64,000 bases of DNA from Streptomyces sp. NBC_01317 (lineage in GTDB: Bacteria; Actinomycetota; Actinomycetes; Streptomycetales; Streptomycetaceae): contig NZ_CP108393.1 in NCBI RefSeq assembly GCF_035961655.1, positions 5,317,001-5,381,000 of the forward strand, written 5' to 3'. How positions within the stretch are numbered: position 1 is the first letter of the stretch; every line of letters starts with the position of its first letter. The notes beneath the pieces are model-generated. The model was given only the letters and a program-made list of their open reading frames with translations. It made no database searches and was not told where the DNA came from. A program made the translations under genes and the position numbers. This document shows, one piece after another, positions 26,513 through 35,073 of this stretch.

Positions 26513-26914
26513 TTGCCCTGGCGGGACGGGGCGGGTGGCGAGACCCACCGGATGTGTGAGATCTACCTGCCGGAATCGACGCTGGTCGATGTCAGCATCG
26601 ACGTGTCGCTGGAGGACGGCGACGGTGTCGGCGACGGGAAGTTCGCCGGCGCCTTCAAGCAGTACGACCTCGGGCGTGAAGGGCTTGCGTCTCCGCGGAA
26701 GGCGGTTCTCTACGCGGAGTGCGTCAGCGAGAAGTTCGAGGGCGGTCCCGTCATGCTGCGCGCGGCGCTGAACAATCGCAACGAACCCGAAGGGGACCCC
26801 GAGCAGCTGCGCAAGGCCAACCTGACCCTTCTCCACTCGGTCACGCTCGCACTCGTCAAGCGACTCGACTGCGAGGACCGGGCCGGGCTGCCGGAGACGG
26901 CGGGGTTGGCGTAG
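26513..26914 (+). pseudogene. Truncated second copy of the lipoprotein gene
   Basis: The open frame (TTG at 26513; first ATG at 26552) encodes at most 133 residues. Its C-terminal part aligns with the 24544-25269 lipoprotein: RKANLTLLHSVTLALVKRLDCED here against REANLTVLHSVAYKLAEELDCRD there. The signal peptide, lipobox and first half are absent and no good ribosome site is seen, so this is either a degraded duplicate or an orphan cytoplasmic fragment. The frame itself is intact to its stop. It sits directly before the left att repeat of the RloAB island. Confidence 0.6.
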
Positions 26915-26968
26915 CCCGTGAACGCCGGTTGGCCGCCCCCGCGCACGGGGACGGCCGACCGCGTCGTG

Positions 26969-27005
26969 GAGGCCGTGGCGGGAATCGAACCCACGTAACT
27001 CGCTT
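26969..27005. repeat. attL-like copy of the tRNA-Cys 3' end
   Basis: These 37 bp are identical to 30334-30370, the 3' end of the tRNA-Cys gene (minus strand) plus its discriminator. After a 1-bp difference the match continues for GCAGG, then stops. This is the scar expected when a tyrosine-integrase element enters the 3' end of a tRNA gene, with the intact tRNA kept at the other junction. Confidence 0.88.
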
Positions 27006-27643
27006 GCAGGTTTGTCCCCGCAGGTCAGCACCGTGTACGCGGCCATTCATAGCCGTTCACGGCGGCGCCTGAGCGCCATCCCGAGTCAGGCCATGGACCC
27101 GCGCGAACGCCTCCGGACGGAGGTGAATGAGACGGGAACTGAGACGGCCCATGCATGTAGATGTGAGTGGCGCACTTCCCCCACCCCCTCATGCCTACGG
27201 CTGTCTCAGGTGGCGGCGACCTCTTCGTCCCGAAGCAACTTGGGCTGCTCATTCCTCTAGGGCTGTTGTGCCTGTCACCTGTGCTGATGGTCCGCCGACG
27301 CCCACGGTTGTACGCGGCTGTGCATCATTGTTGTCGCGCTCACCGCAGTCGCTCCATCAGCTCGTCGGCGGCTCAGAGACGTGCCTTGCGTATCGCTCGA
27401 TGGCCTGGGGCACAACGCGCTGGGCAGCCTGGGCTTGCAGAGCTCCAACGAGTGCTCGGTGCGTTTCCATACCTTCGGACATGCCGCGCAGATCACCCTT
27501 TGAGACGCGAGGAGAAAACTGAGGCTCAGCCTTGACAGATTCAGCCTGGCTGTGAGGCAACATCTGGCGTACCGTTTGACACGCACCAGGGATGGTAATC
27601 GTCCCAGTGAGGGATCAAAGTGCACCCAGGGAGCGAGGAAGCC
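27006..27643. other. 638-bp left end of the island without a supported gene
   Basis: No recognisable gene on either strand. GC content is clearly lower than in the flanking chromosome. A minus-strand frame at 27357-27563 (MSEGMETHRALVGALQAQAAQ and on) has protein-like composition but no homology I can name. Presumably it holds decayed element DNA and the promoter for the RloA gene. Confidence 0.4.
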
Positions 27644-28957
27644 ATGTTGCTGAGGTTCCGCGTCACGAACCACAAGTCCATCCGAGACGCAAGTGAGCTC
27701 GTTCTGACCAGGGCGGATTTTAATGCGGTTCGCCCGAAAAGTGGTGACTGGGGATCGGTCACCAACCGCATTGCTGGCCTCTTCGGGGCCAACGCATCCG
27801 GGAAAACAACGGTTCTTGATGCGATGTCCTTTGCTGTAAACGTGATTAATTCTTCAACGAACTGGAGTAACAGGGAGAACTTTCCCCACCAGCCTTTCAT
27901 GCTTGACGAACATTCAAAGGGCGAGACATCGGCCTACGAATTCGATTTCACAGTAGGTGGAATCCGCCACGTGTACGGATTCGAATCCAATTCGAGCGGC
28001 GTCGCCTCAGAGTGGTTGAGTTCATTCCCTGAAGGGCGACGACGTGCACTGTTTGATCGGGCTGGACCAGGCCCGGAAGATATCACTTTCAGTAGAAATC
28101 TGAGAGGCGAGAACACGCGCATCGCTCGGCTTATGGCTGGTAAAAATCTCTACCTTTCAGTAGCCGCTATGGCGAATCACCCGCACCTCAAGGGTATTCA
28201 TCACTACCTAACCCGCCACATGCGCTATGCGGCATTCTCTGAGATCAATCAACATGGAAGGATGAGCTCTGTAAAGAAGTGGATAGAAGATCCGGATATT
28301 TTGGCGCAAGCGCAGAGCTTGCTTCGGTTTGCAGATTTGGGCATCTCTCGTGTTTCTCTTGATAGAGTTGACGTAGACGAAAAGATGCAAAATGCGATGC
28401 GCAAAGCCATGCGCGCTCTTTTTGATGATGAGGAGAGTGAAGACGATCGCTTCGAGGAAATCTTTGAGGAGCAACAGAAGGTGATTTCCTTTTGGCATGA
28501 AAGTGGCGCGAGTTCCGGATCCCAAAAACTGGACATCGGCGATGAAAGTAGCGGCACCGTAGCGTGGCTCTCATTGGCTCTTCCGGCTCTGCGGGAAATT
28601 AGATACGGGGGCGTGCTGCTGGTTGACGAGCTCGATGCCAGCCTGCATCCTCGCCTGGCGTCTGCCCTTATTTCGATCTTCAAATCGCCAGAGGTTAATG
28701 CCCGCGGTGCGCAGATGATCTTTACTTCCCATGACACCTCCCTGATGGGTCATTTGTCAGGAGATAACCTCGAAACGGAGGACGTTTGGTTCTCGGAGAA
28801 GGTTGAAGATGGCTCTACCGCCATCTACCCCCTAACTGATTTCCCCGTAAAGAAGGACCAAAATATCGAAAAACGGTATCTCGGCGGGCGATATGGTGCA
28901 GTCCCGGCGATTGCCTGGGAAGAATTGCGTTCCACGTTGGCGGAGGTCAACGCGTGA
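27644..28957 (+). CDS. rloA: RloA/AbiLi-type AAA ATPase (anti-phage system)
   Basis: The ATG at 27644 follows GAGGAAG and gives 437 residues; an in-frame GTG at 27620 is less likely. The start LLRFRVTNHKSIRD is typical of OLD/RloA-type AAA ATPases. Walker A is GANASGKTT near residue 48, the signature-like region is DIGDESSGTVAWLSLALP, Walker B is GVLLVDELDASLHPRL near 325 and the H-loop is FTSHDT near 361. There is no TOPRIM domain on this chain. It overlaps the RloB gene by 4 bp, matching RloA-RloB pairs and the lactococcal AbiL abortive-infection system. Low GC, about 50 percent, against about 70 around it, shows foreign origin. Confidence 0.85.
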   Translation: MLLRFRVTNHKSIRDASELVLTRADFNAVRPKSGDWGSVTNRIAGLFGANASGKTTVLDAMSFAVNVINSSTNWSNRENFPHQPFMLDEHSKGETSAYEFDFTVGGIRHVYGFESNSSGVASEWLSSFPEGRRRALFDRAGPGPEDITFSRNLRGENTRIARLMAGKNLYLSVAAMANHPHLKGIHHYLTRHMRYAAFSEINQHGRMSSVKKWIEDPDILAQAQSLLRFADLGISRVSLDRVDVDEKMQNAMRKAMRALFDDEESEDDRFEEIFEEQQKVISFWHESGASSGSQKLDIGDESSGTVAWLSLALPALREIRYGGVLLVDELDASLHPRLASALISIFKSPEVNARGAQMIFTSHDTSLMGHLSGDNLETEDVWFSEKVEDGSTAIYPLTDFPVKKDQNIEKRYLGGRYGAVPAIAWEELRSTLAEVNA

Positions 28958-29589
28958 CTAACGGGAGACGCATTCGAGGATCACAGAGAATCGCCAAGTC
29001 GAAAAACAAGCGTGTCGAGCACAGGAAAATTCTAATTGCTGCCGAAGGAGTTAAAACCGAGCCGCAGTATTTTGAGAGACTCGCGAAAACCCTGAAGGCT
29101 AAGGCTGTGCGAGTCGTTAGCGTAAGGCCCGTCGGAGTGGGACGTGACCCATTAAGTGTGGTAAGGGAAGCTGATCGGCGGCGTGTTGTCGAGAAGAGGA
29201 TCGGTGACCCGTTTGATGAGGTGTGGTGCGTTGTGGATGTCGATGACCACGCAAGCTTGGAGCGGGCTTGCGTCGAGGCGGGGCGACTAAGCATCGACAT
29301 GGCTATTAGTGCGCCGAGTTTCGAAGTCTGGCTTCTTTGGCACTTTGAGGACATGGCGACTAGCTCTGACGGGCGTGCGCTGCACCGCACCCTAAAAGTC
29401 AAATGGGGATTTTCCGACAAGAGTATACCCGAAAGCTTCCCTTACGGAAATTATGACGTTGCGGCAAAGCGTGCTAGTCGGTGCGAAGAAGCTCGATTCA
29501 AGCATTCTCCACCTAACCCTTCGAGCTCCGTACCAGCTCTCATTGACGTGCTTATAAAAGCCTATACCGAAGAGGGGAATGAGAAGTAG
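28954..29589 (+). CDS. rloB: RloB/AbiLii family protein (TOPRIM-like effector)
   Basis: The GTG at 28954 overlaps the RloA stop (GTGA) and gives 211 residues. The family hallmark AAEGVKTEPQYF (E31 in the acidic TOPRIM-like position) is followed by an acidic DVDDH near residues 95-99 and by APSFEVWLLWHF, all typical of RloB (Pfam RloB-like). It probably acts as the nuclease or effector half of the abortive-infection pair, controlled by RloA. Leu67 is a TTA codon (29152-29154), which in Streptomyces needs the bldA tRNA, so expression may be restricted to late growth. Base composition is low-GC like rloA. Confidence 0.85.
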   Translation: MTNGRRIRGSQRIAKSKNKRVEHRKILIAAEGVKTEPQYFERLAKTLKAKAVRVVSVRPVGVGRDPLSVVREADRRRVVEKRIGDPFDEVWCVVDVDDHASLERACVEAGRLSIDMAISAPSFEVWLLWHFEDMATSSDGRALHRTLKVKWGFSDKSIPESFPYGNYDVAAKRASRCEEARFKHSPPNPSSSVPALIDVLIKAYTEEGNEK

Positions 29590-30023
29590 TAAGGGCATAT
29601 CGATCGACAACTCTCCCAGGCCCATCGCTCACCCGTGGGGCTCCCCGTCCATCCCGGAGTCTGAGCGCCTCCGCCGGAGGCATCGTCTTGAAGCCGCAGG
29701 CTTGGTTCTCGTCTCACGCCCCACGGGCCTACACAGCGGGCGCGCGTCGGCGGCGGCAGCGCCGAGCGGGCCGTAGGCAGGAGCGCAGCCGGAGCCGGGT
29801 GCCTTGACGAAGTAGGGAAACTTTTACCGCCAGCCGGGCAAGGTTTTTCAGGACGGCCGCCTCTGCCCCAACCACATCCCCCGCTGACCTGCGAACACGT
29901 GCCTGAGGCGTACCAATTGCCGCCCCTGAGCCGTACGCGGCCCACAGCACGAGTCTGCCTTCCGCCCTCCCAACCAGCGACTACCGTGATTGGCGGGACG
30001 CTCTCTTTGACGCGGTCTCCTGA
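29590..30023. other. 434-bp non-coding segment between rloB and the integrase remnant
   Basis: GC rises back to Streptomyces levels from about 29640. I see no supported gene. It probably derives from element or excised-integrase DNA whose reading frames have decayed. Confidence 0.4.
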
Positions 30024-30263
30024 CGGAGGCGAAGGTACGGGACGGCCGCCACGGTCCTGCTCATCCTCGGTGTCCCCGAGCGCGCCGTCATGGGTCTCAT
30101 GGGGTGGTCGACCACGGCCATGGCCGCCCGGTATCAGCACATGGTGGACGCTGTACGGACCGACATCGCGCGGCAGGTCGATGGTCTGATCTGGAAGCCT
30201 GAGACGCACCGGCCGGACGATGACGACGATGGTGCGGTCGGGGTCCTGGTACCGGCCAACTGA
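30024..30263 (+). pseudogene. 3' remnant of a tyrosine integrase
   Basis: An open frame of about 79 codons after a stop at 30021 encodes TAATVLLILGVPERAVMGLMGWS followed by MAARYQHM. This is the C-terminal catalytic end of phage/ICE tyrosine recombinases: the GWS block corresponds to the conserved Gly-His/Trp box and the Tyr in AARYQH is the predicted nucleophile. The catalytic Arg boxes and the N-terminal arm-binding domain are missing, so it is inactive. Its position next to the tRNA-Cys gene and attR fits the integrase that brought in the island. Confidence 0.8.
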
Positions 30264-30333
30264 GACGGGCGACTGAAAAGGGCGGCACCCTGGATGGGCG
30301 CCGCCCTTTTCTTTTTGGCTGGTCAGGCCATTT

Positions 30334-30370
30334 GAGGCCGTGGCGGGAATCGAACCCACGTAACTCGCTT
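30334..30370. repeat. attR-like copy overlapping tRNA-Cys
   Basis: A 37-bp identical partner of 26969-27005. It covers the T-arm, 3' acceptor strand and discriminator of tRNA-Cys, and the anticodon-stem side. The intact tRNA extends to the right, so the element lies to the left, between the two copies. Confidence 0.88.
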
Positions 30371-30406
30371 TGCAGGCGAGCCCCTGAACCACTCGGGCAC
30401 ACGGCC
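30335..30406 (-). tRNA. tRNA-Cys (GCA)
   Basis: On the minus strand a full cloverleaf is visible: acceptor GGCCGTG pairs with CACGGCC, the anticodon stem CTCGC/GCGAG encloses loop CTGCAAA (anticodon GCA), and the T-arm contains GGTTCGATTCC. The discriminator base is U73, a cysteinyl-tRNA identity element. No CCA is encoded. It served as the integration site of the RloAB island. Confidence 0.93.
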
Positions 30407-30609
30407 GTGCTCTCACTGGTCATGACCGTAGGCGCGTGGGTCGTCATGCTCAAGGGGCGCGGGGGGTGCGCAACGGGACTGCCACACTCCGTTCATGCGG
30501 GGCGGGGCGGTGGATCGGGCGGTGGGGTGGGCGGGCGTACGACCAAGGGACCAGGGGGATCAGTCCTCCGACAGGGATCAATGAGGCTCATGCCCCTTAC
30601 CCTGGCCTT

Positions 30610-32067
30610 ATGACCGCCCTGGAACCTGGCGACGCCACCGTCGTCTCCGCCGACCTGCCCGTACGAGAGTTTCCCGGTCAGGACGGGGTGCTGGGGCCGG
30701 TTCACCGGGCGCTCAGTATCGGGATCGTGTCCGTCGTGCTGCTCATCGCCTTCGAGGCGACCGCCGTCGGGACCGCGATGCCGGTGGCCGCGCGGGAGCT
30801 GCACGGGATCTCGCTGTACGCCTTCGCCTTCTCCTCGTACTTCACCACCAGCCTCTTCGCCATGGTCCTGTCCGGTCAGTGGGCCGACAGGAAGGGGCCC
30901 CTCGCCCCCCTCGCCACCGGCATCTCCGCCTTCGCCGCCGGGCTGCTGCTCTCCGGTACGGCCGGCACGATGGCGCTGTTCATCCTCGGCCGGGCCGTCC
31001 AGGGGCTCGGCGGGGGACTGGTCATCGTCGCGCTGTACGTCACCATCAGCCGCGCCTATCCCGAACGGCTGCGGCCCGCGATCATGGCCGCGTTCGCCGC
31101 GAGCTGGGTGATCCCGTCCGTCGTCGGGCCGCTCGCCTCCGGCACCGTGACCGAGCACCTCGGCTGGCGCTGGGTCTTCCTGGGCATTCCCGTCCTCATC
31201 GTGCTGCCGCTGGTCCTCGCCCTGCCCGCGATACGGCGCATGGCCTCCGGGCCCGCCGACGCCTCGGGGCCCGCGCCCGCCTTCGACCGCCGCCGGATCC
31301 GCCTCGCGCTCGGGATCTCGCTCGGCGCGGCGCTCCTTCAGTACGCCGCCCAGGATTTGCGTCCTCTTTCGCTCCTTCCCGCCGTGGGTGGGATGGCCTT
31401 TTTGGTTCCTGCCGTTCTTGGGCTGCTGCCGGCCGGTACCTGGCGCGCCACTCGCGGGCTGCCCGCCGTGATTTTGCTGCGCGGGGTGTCCGCCGGGTCG
31501 TTCATCGCCGCCGAGAGTTTTGTACCGCTGATGCTGGTCACCCAGCGCGGGCTGTCCCCGACGATGGCCGGGCTGTCGCTCGCGGTGGGTGGCCTGACCT
31601 GGGCGCTCGGTTCGTACATCCAGTCCAGGCCGCGCTTGGAGCCGTACCGGGTGCGCCTGATGACGGGCGGCATGGTGCTGGTCGCCGCGGCGATCGCGAC
31701 CGCGCCGACCGTACTGATCCAGTCCGTCCCCGTCTGGATCGTCGGGGTGGCGTGGGGAGTGGGGTGCCTCGGCATGGGGCTCGTCCTCTCCTCGACGAGC
31801 GTGCTGCTCCTCAAGCTCTCGGCGCCCGAGGAGGCGGGCCTCAACTCGGCCGCGCTCCAGATCTCCGACGGCCTGTCGAACGTGCTGCTGCTGGCGGTGG
31901 GCGGTGCGGCGTTCGCCGCACTGGGCGGCGGCTCGGTGGGCGGCCACGCGGTCTCCACCGCGACGGGCTCCCACCCGACGGCGTTCGCGGCCGTCTTCCT
32001 GCCGATGGCCGCGGTGGCGCTGGTGGGGGTGTGGGTGGCGACCCGCGTGCGGCCCGTACGGACATGA
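30610..32067 (+). CDS. MFS drug/metabolite exporter
   Basis: A 485-residue membrane protein with a long cytoplasmic N-terminus, then about 12-14 hydrophobic helices. MFS features include the first helix region IVSVVLLIAFEATAVGTAMP, motif A-like GQWADRKGPLAPLAT between helices 2 and 3, and the antiporter-style PSVVGPLASGTVTEHLGWRWVF. It resembles the DHA2/EmrB-like exporters. The ATG at 30610 is used because the conserved region follows; the frame is open upstream. A short stem (TGAGGGG/CCCCTCA, 32065-32089) overlaps its stop. Substrate unknown. Confidence 0.82.
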   Translation: MTALEPGDATVVSADLPVREFPGQDGVLGPVHRALSIGIVSVVLLIAFEATAVGTAMPVAARELHGISLYAFAFSSYFTTSLFAMVLSGQWADRKGPLAPLATGISAFAAGLLLSGTAGTMALFILGRAVQGLGGGLVIVALYVTISRAYPERLRPAIMAAFAASWVIPSVVGPLASGTVTEHLGWRWVFLGIPVLIVLPLVLALPAIRRMASGPADASGPAPAFDRRRIRLALGISLGAALLQYAAQDLRPLSLLPAVGGMAFLVPAVLGLLPAGTWRATRGLPAVILLRGVSAGSFIAAESFVPLMLVTQRGLSPTMAGLSLAVGGLTWALGSYIQSRPRLEPYRVRLMTGGMVLVAAAIATAPTVLIQSVPVWIVGVAWGVGCLGMGLVLSSTSVLLLKLSAPEEAGLNSAALQISDGLSNVLLLAVGGAAFAALGGGSVGGHAVSTATGSHPTAFAAVFLPMAAVALVGVWVATRVRPVRT

Positions 32068-32247
32068 GGGGCCGGGCGCTGCCCCCTCACGGCCACGTGG
32101 CGCTCCCGGTGTGACCCTCGCCGCACCCGTGCGACCCGGACCTCGTTCGTACGAGGATCTCCCCGGGCCCCCGATAAGGTGGCCCGGTTGTCGTACGTAA
32201 GCCCGCGCGGCGCGACCGCCCGTACACCCACGTCCGAACCGGAGACC

Positions 32248-34035
32248 GTGACTACTACCGCCTCCTCACACCACCTCTCACCCGCCTTCCCCGGCCGGGC
32301 CCCCTGGGGTACCGCCAACAAGCTGCGCGCCTGGCAGGAGCGGGCGCTGGAGCGGTATCTCCAGGAGCAGCCCAGGGACTTCCTCGCCGTCGCGACGCCC
32401 GGCGCCGGGAAGACGACTTTCGCGCTGACCCTCGCCAGCTGGCTGCTGCACCACCACGTGGTCCAGCAGATCACCGTCGTCGCGCCCACCGAGCACCTCA
32501 AGAAGCAGTGGTCGGAGGCGGCCGCGCGGATAGGGATCAAGCTCGATCCCGACTACAGCGCGGGTCCGTTGAGCAAGGAGTACGACGGCGTCGCCATCAC
32601 GTACGCGGGTGTCGGCGTCCGGCCCATGCTCCACCGCAACAAGTGCGAGCAGCGCAAGACGCTCGTCATCCTCGACGAGATCCACCACGCCGGTGACTCC
32701 AAGTCCTGGGGCGAGGCCTGCCTGGAGGCGTTCGAGCCCGCGACCCGGCGCCTCGCGCTCACCGGTACGCCGTTCCGGTCCGACACGAACCCCATCCCGT
32801 TCGTGGCGTACGAGGAGGGCAACGACGGCATCCGCCGCTCGTCCGCCGACTACACGTACGGGTACGGGAACGCCCTCGGCGACGGTGTCGTCCGCCCCGT
32901 CATCTTCCTGAGCTACAGCGGCAACATGCGCTGGCGCACCAAGGCCGGCGACGAGATCGCCGCCAAGCTCGGCGAACCGATGACCAAGGACGCGATCTCC
33001 CAGGCCTGGCGCACCGCGCTCGACCCGCGCGGCGACTGGATGCCGAACGTCCTGCGCGCCGCCGACCAGCGGCTCACCGAGGTGCGCAAGAGCATCCCGG
33101 ACGCGGGCGGGCTCGTCATCGCGAGCGACCAGGACTCGGCGCGCGCGTACGCCAAGCTCATCCGGGAGATCACCGGGGACAAGGCGACCGTCGTGCTCTC
33201 CGACGACACCGGCGCCTCCAAGCGGATCGACGACTTCACCCACAGCGGCGACCGCTGGATGGTCGCCGTCCGCATGGTGTCCGAGGGCGTCGACGTGCCG
33301 CGCCTGGCCGTCGGCGTGTACGCCACCACGATCTCCACGCCCCTCTTCTTCGCCCAGGCCGTCGGCCGCTTCGTGCGCTCCAGACGCCGGGGCGAGACCG
33401 CGTCGGTCTTCCTCCCCACCATCCCGAACCTCCTCGGCTTCGCCGGTGAGATGGAGGTCGAGCGCGACCACGTCCTCGACAAGCCGAAGAAGGCCGGCGA
33501 GGACGACCCGTACGCCGAGTCCGAGAAGGAGATGGCGGAGGCCGAGAAGCAGCAGGACGAGGACACCGGCGAGCAGGAGTCCCTGCCCTTCGAGGCACTG
33601 GAGTCCGACGCCGTCTTCGACCGCGTGCTCTACGACGGCGCCGAGTTCGGCATGCAGGCGCATCCGGGCAGCGAGGAGGAGCAGGACTACCTCGGCATCC
33701 CCGGACTGCTGGAACCCGACCAGGTGCAGATGCTGCTCCAGAAGCGCCAGGCCCGGCAGATCGCGCACAGCCGCAAGAAGCCCGACACCGAGGCCGACCT
33801 GCTGGAACTGCCCGCCGAGCGGCGGCCCGTGGTCTCCCACAAGGAGCTGCTGGAGCTCCGCAAGCAGCTGAACACCATGGTCGGCGCGTACGTCCACCAG
33901 AGCGGCAAGCCGCACGGCGTCATCCACACCGAACTGCGCCGTGTGTGCGGGGGACCGCCCAGCGCCGAGGCGACGGCCGGCCAGCTGCGCGAGCGGGTCA
34001 AGAAGGTCCAGGAGTGGGCCACCCGGATGCGGTGA
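32248..34035 (+). CDS. SF2 DEAD/DEAH-box helicase-like protein
   Basis: The GTG at 32248, with GGAG just upstream, gives 595 residues. The motifs are the Q-like ANKLRAWQERAL, Walker A ATPGAGKTTF near residue 52, Walker B LDEIHHAGD near 143, motif III LTGTPFRSD and motif VI QAVGRFVRSRRRGE near 370. The C-terminal ~200 residues are acidic and helical (EKEMAEAEKQQDEDTGEQE), without a named domain. It is a type III restriction subunit/RecG-style ATPase related to the XPB/UvsW group. Its physiological role in Streptomyces is unknown. A conserved housekeeping position rather than a defence island is suggested by the normal GC content. Confidence 0.82.
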   Translation: MTTTASSHHLSPAFPGRAPWGTANKLRAWQERALERYLQEQPRDFLAVATPGAGKTTFALTLASWLLHHHVVQQITVVAPTEHLKKQWSEAAARIGIKLDPDYSAGPLSKEYDGVAITYAGVGVRPMLHRNKCEQRKTLVILDEIHHAGDSKSWGEACLEAFEPATRRLALTGTPFRSDTNPIPFVAYEEGNDGIRRSSADYTYGYGNALGDGVVRPVIFLSYSGNMRWRTKAGDEIAAKLGEPMTKDAISQAWRTALDPRGDWMPNVLRAADQRLTEVRKSIPDAGGLVIASDQDSARAYAKLIREITGDKATVVLSDDTGASKRIDDFTHSGDRWMVAVRMVSEGVDVPRLAVGVYATTISTPLFFAQAVGRFVRSRRRGETASVFLPTIPNLLGFAGEMEVERDHVLDKPKKAGEDDPYAESEKEMAEAEKQQDEDTGEQESLPFEALESDAVFDRVLYDGAEFGMQAHPGSEEEQDYLGIPGLLEPDQVQMLLQKRQARQIAHSRKKPDTEADLLELPAERRPVVSHKELLELRKQLNTMVGAYVHQSGKPHGVIHTELRRVCGGPPSAEATAGQLRERVKKVQEWATRMR

Positions 34036-34411
34036 CTCCGCCGCCCGTTCCCTTCCCCGGGGCGAGGACTCCCCGGGGCGAGGACTCCCCGGTGTGAGGA
34101 CCGCGCCGGGGAAGGGAGCGCGAACTCGCGCCCGATATAGGCCGACTGTTCCTCGGAAGTGCTTTTTCATTCCCTTTTGGGTGAGGAACTCGGCGTAACT
34201 CACCTCCCGTGCCCGGATTCTGGACGAGGTCTTCCGCTCAGCGGTGCCGATCGCTACTGTCCCCGCAATGCATACGCTTCGTGGCAAAGCCGCCTCGGAG
34301 CGCAGCCGGTGCGCCAAGGCTCGCCGCCGGCCTCTCCGTGCGTCGCCGATGGGACCGGTGCCGTCACACCGTGAGAGAGCCGTCGCCACTCACTCCGAAG
34401 GAGAGGGCGTC
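34036..34411. other. 376-bp intergenic region with 16-bp tandem repeat
   Basis: CCCCGGGGCGAGGACT occurs at 34055-34070 and 34071-34086, followed by a degenerate third copy to about 34101. Each unit starts with a self-complementary CCCCGGGG. It may act as a terminator for the helicase gene. The rest contains no supported gene and presumably the IclR promoter. Confidence 0.5.
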
Positions 34412-35053
34412 GTGACCGCGGAGACATCCCAGACGCTCGACCGGGGACTGCGTGTCCTCAAACTGCTCGCCGACACCGACCACGGCCTGACCGTCACCGA
34501 GCTGTCCAACAAGCTCGGCGTCAACAGGACGGTCGTCTACCGCCTGCTCGCCACGCTGGAGCAGCACGCGCTGGTCCGCCGCGACCTGGGCGGCCGGGCC
34601 CGGGTGGGCCTCGGAGTGCTGCGCCTGGGCCGCCAGGTCCATCCGCTGGTACGGGAGGCCGCCCTGCCCGCCCTGCGCTCCCTCGCCGAGGACATCGGGG
34701 CCACCGCGCACCTGACCCTCGTCGACGGCGCCGAGGCCCTGGCCGTCGCCGTCGTCGAACCCACCTGGACCGACTACCACGTCGCCTACCGGGCCGGCTT
34801 CCGGCACGCCCTGGACCGGGGCGCGGCCGGCAAGGCCATCCTCGCCGCCCGGCAGAACGCGCTCACCGAGCCCCTCTGCACCCTCACCCAGGGCGAGCTG
34901 GAGGCGGGCGCCAGCGGCGCCGCCGCCGCGCTGATCGGGGTGACCGGCATAGAGGGGAGCGTGGGAGTGGTGATGCTCGCCGACTCCGTGCCGGAACGGG
35001 TCGGCCCGCGCGTCGTGGACGCGGCCCGAGAGGTGGCCGACGCCCTGCGCTGA
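34412..35053 (+). CDS. IclR-family transcriptional regulator
   Basis: From the GTG at 34412 (GAAGGAGAGG upstream) the product is 213 residues, somewhat shorter than the usual ~250. The N-terminal winged helix reads TLDRGLRVLKLLAD, LTVTELSNKLGVNRTVVYRLLATLEQHALV, and the effector domain contains RSLAEDIGATAHLTLVDG and GFRHALDRGAAGKAIL. The shortening is in the middle of the ligand domain (after LTQGELEAG), so ligand binding may differ. No divergent or adjacent catabolic operon identifies its target. The Lon-like protease gene starts 21 bp later and may be cotranscribed. Confidence 0.83.
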   Translation: MTAETSQTLDRGLRVLKLLADTDHGLTVTELSNKLGVNRTVVYRLLATLEQHALVRRDLGGRARVGLGVLRLGRQVHPLVREAALPALRSLAEDIGATAHLTLVDGAEALAVAVVEPTWTDYHVAYRAGFRHALDRGAAGKAILAARQNALTEPLCTLTQGELEAGASGAAAALIGVTGIEGSVGVVMLADSVPERVGPRVVDAAREVADALR

Positions 35054-35073
35054 GCGGCCGATACATTGGCGGC

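Noticed and set aside
27167..27535. Plus-strand frame in the left end of the island, with one hydrophobic stretch
   Set aside because: No ribosome site, no homology I can recognise and mixed base composition; kept only as part of the non-coding note.
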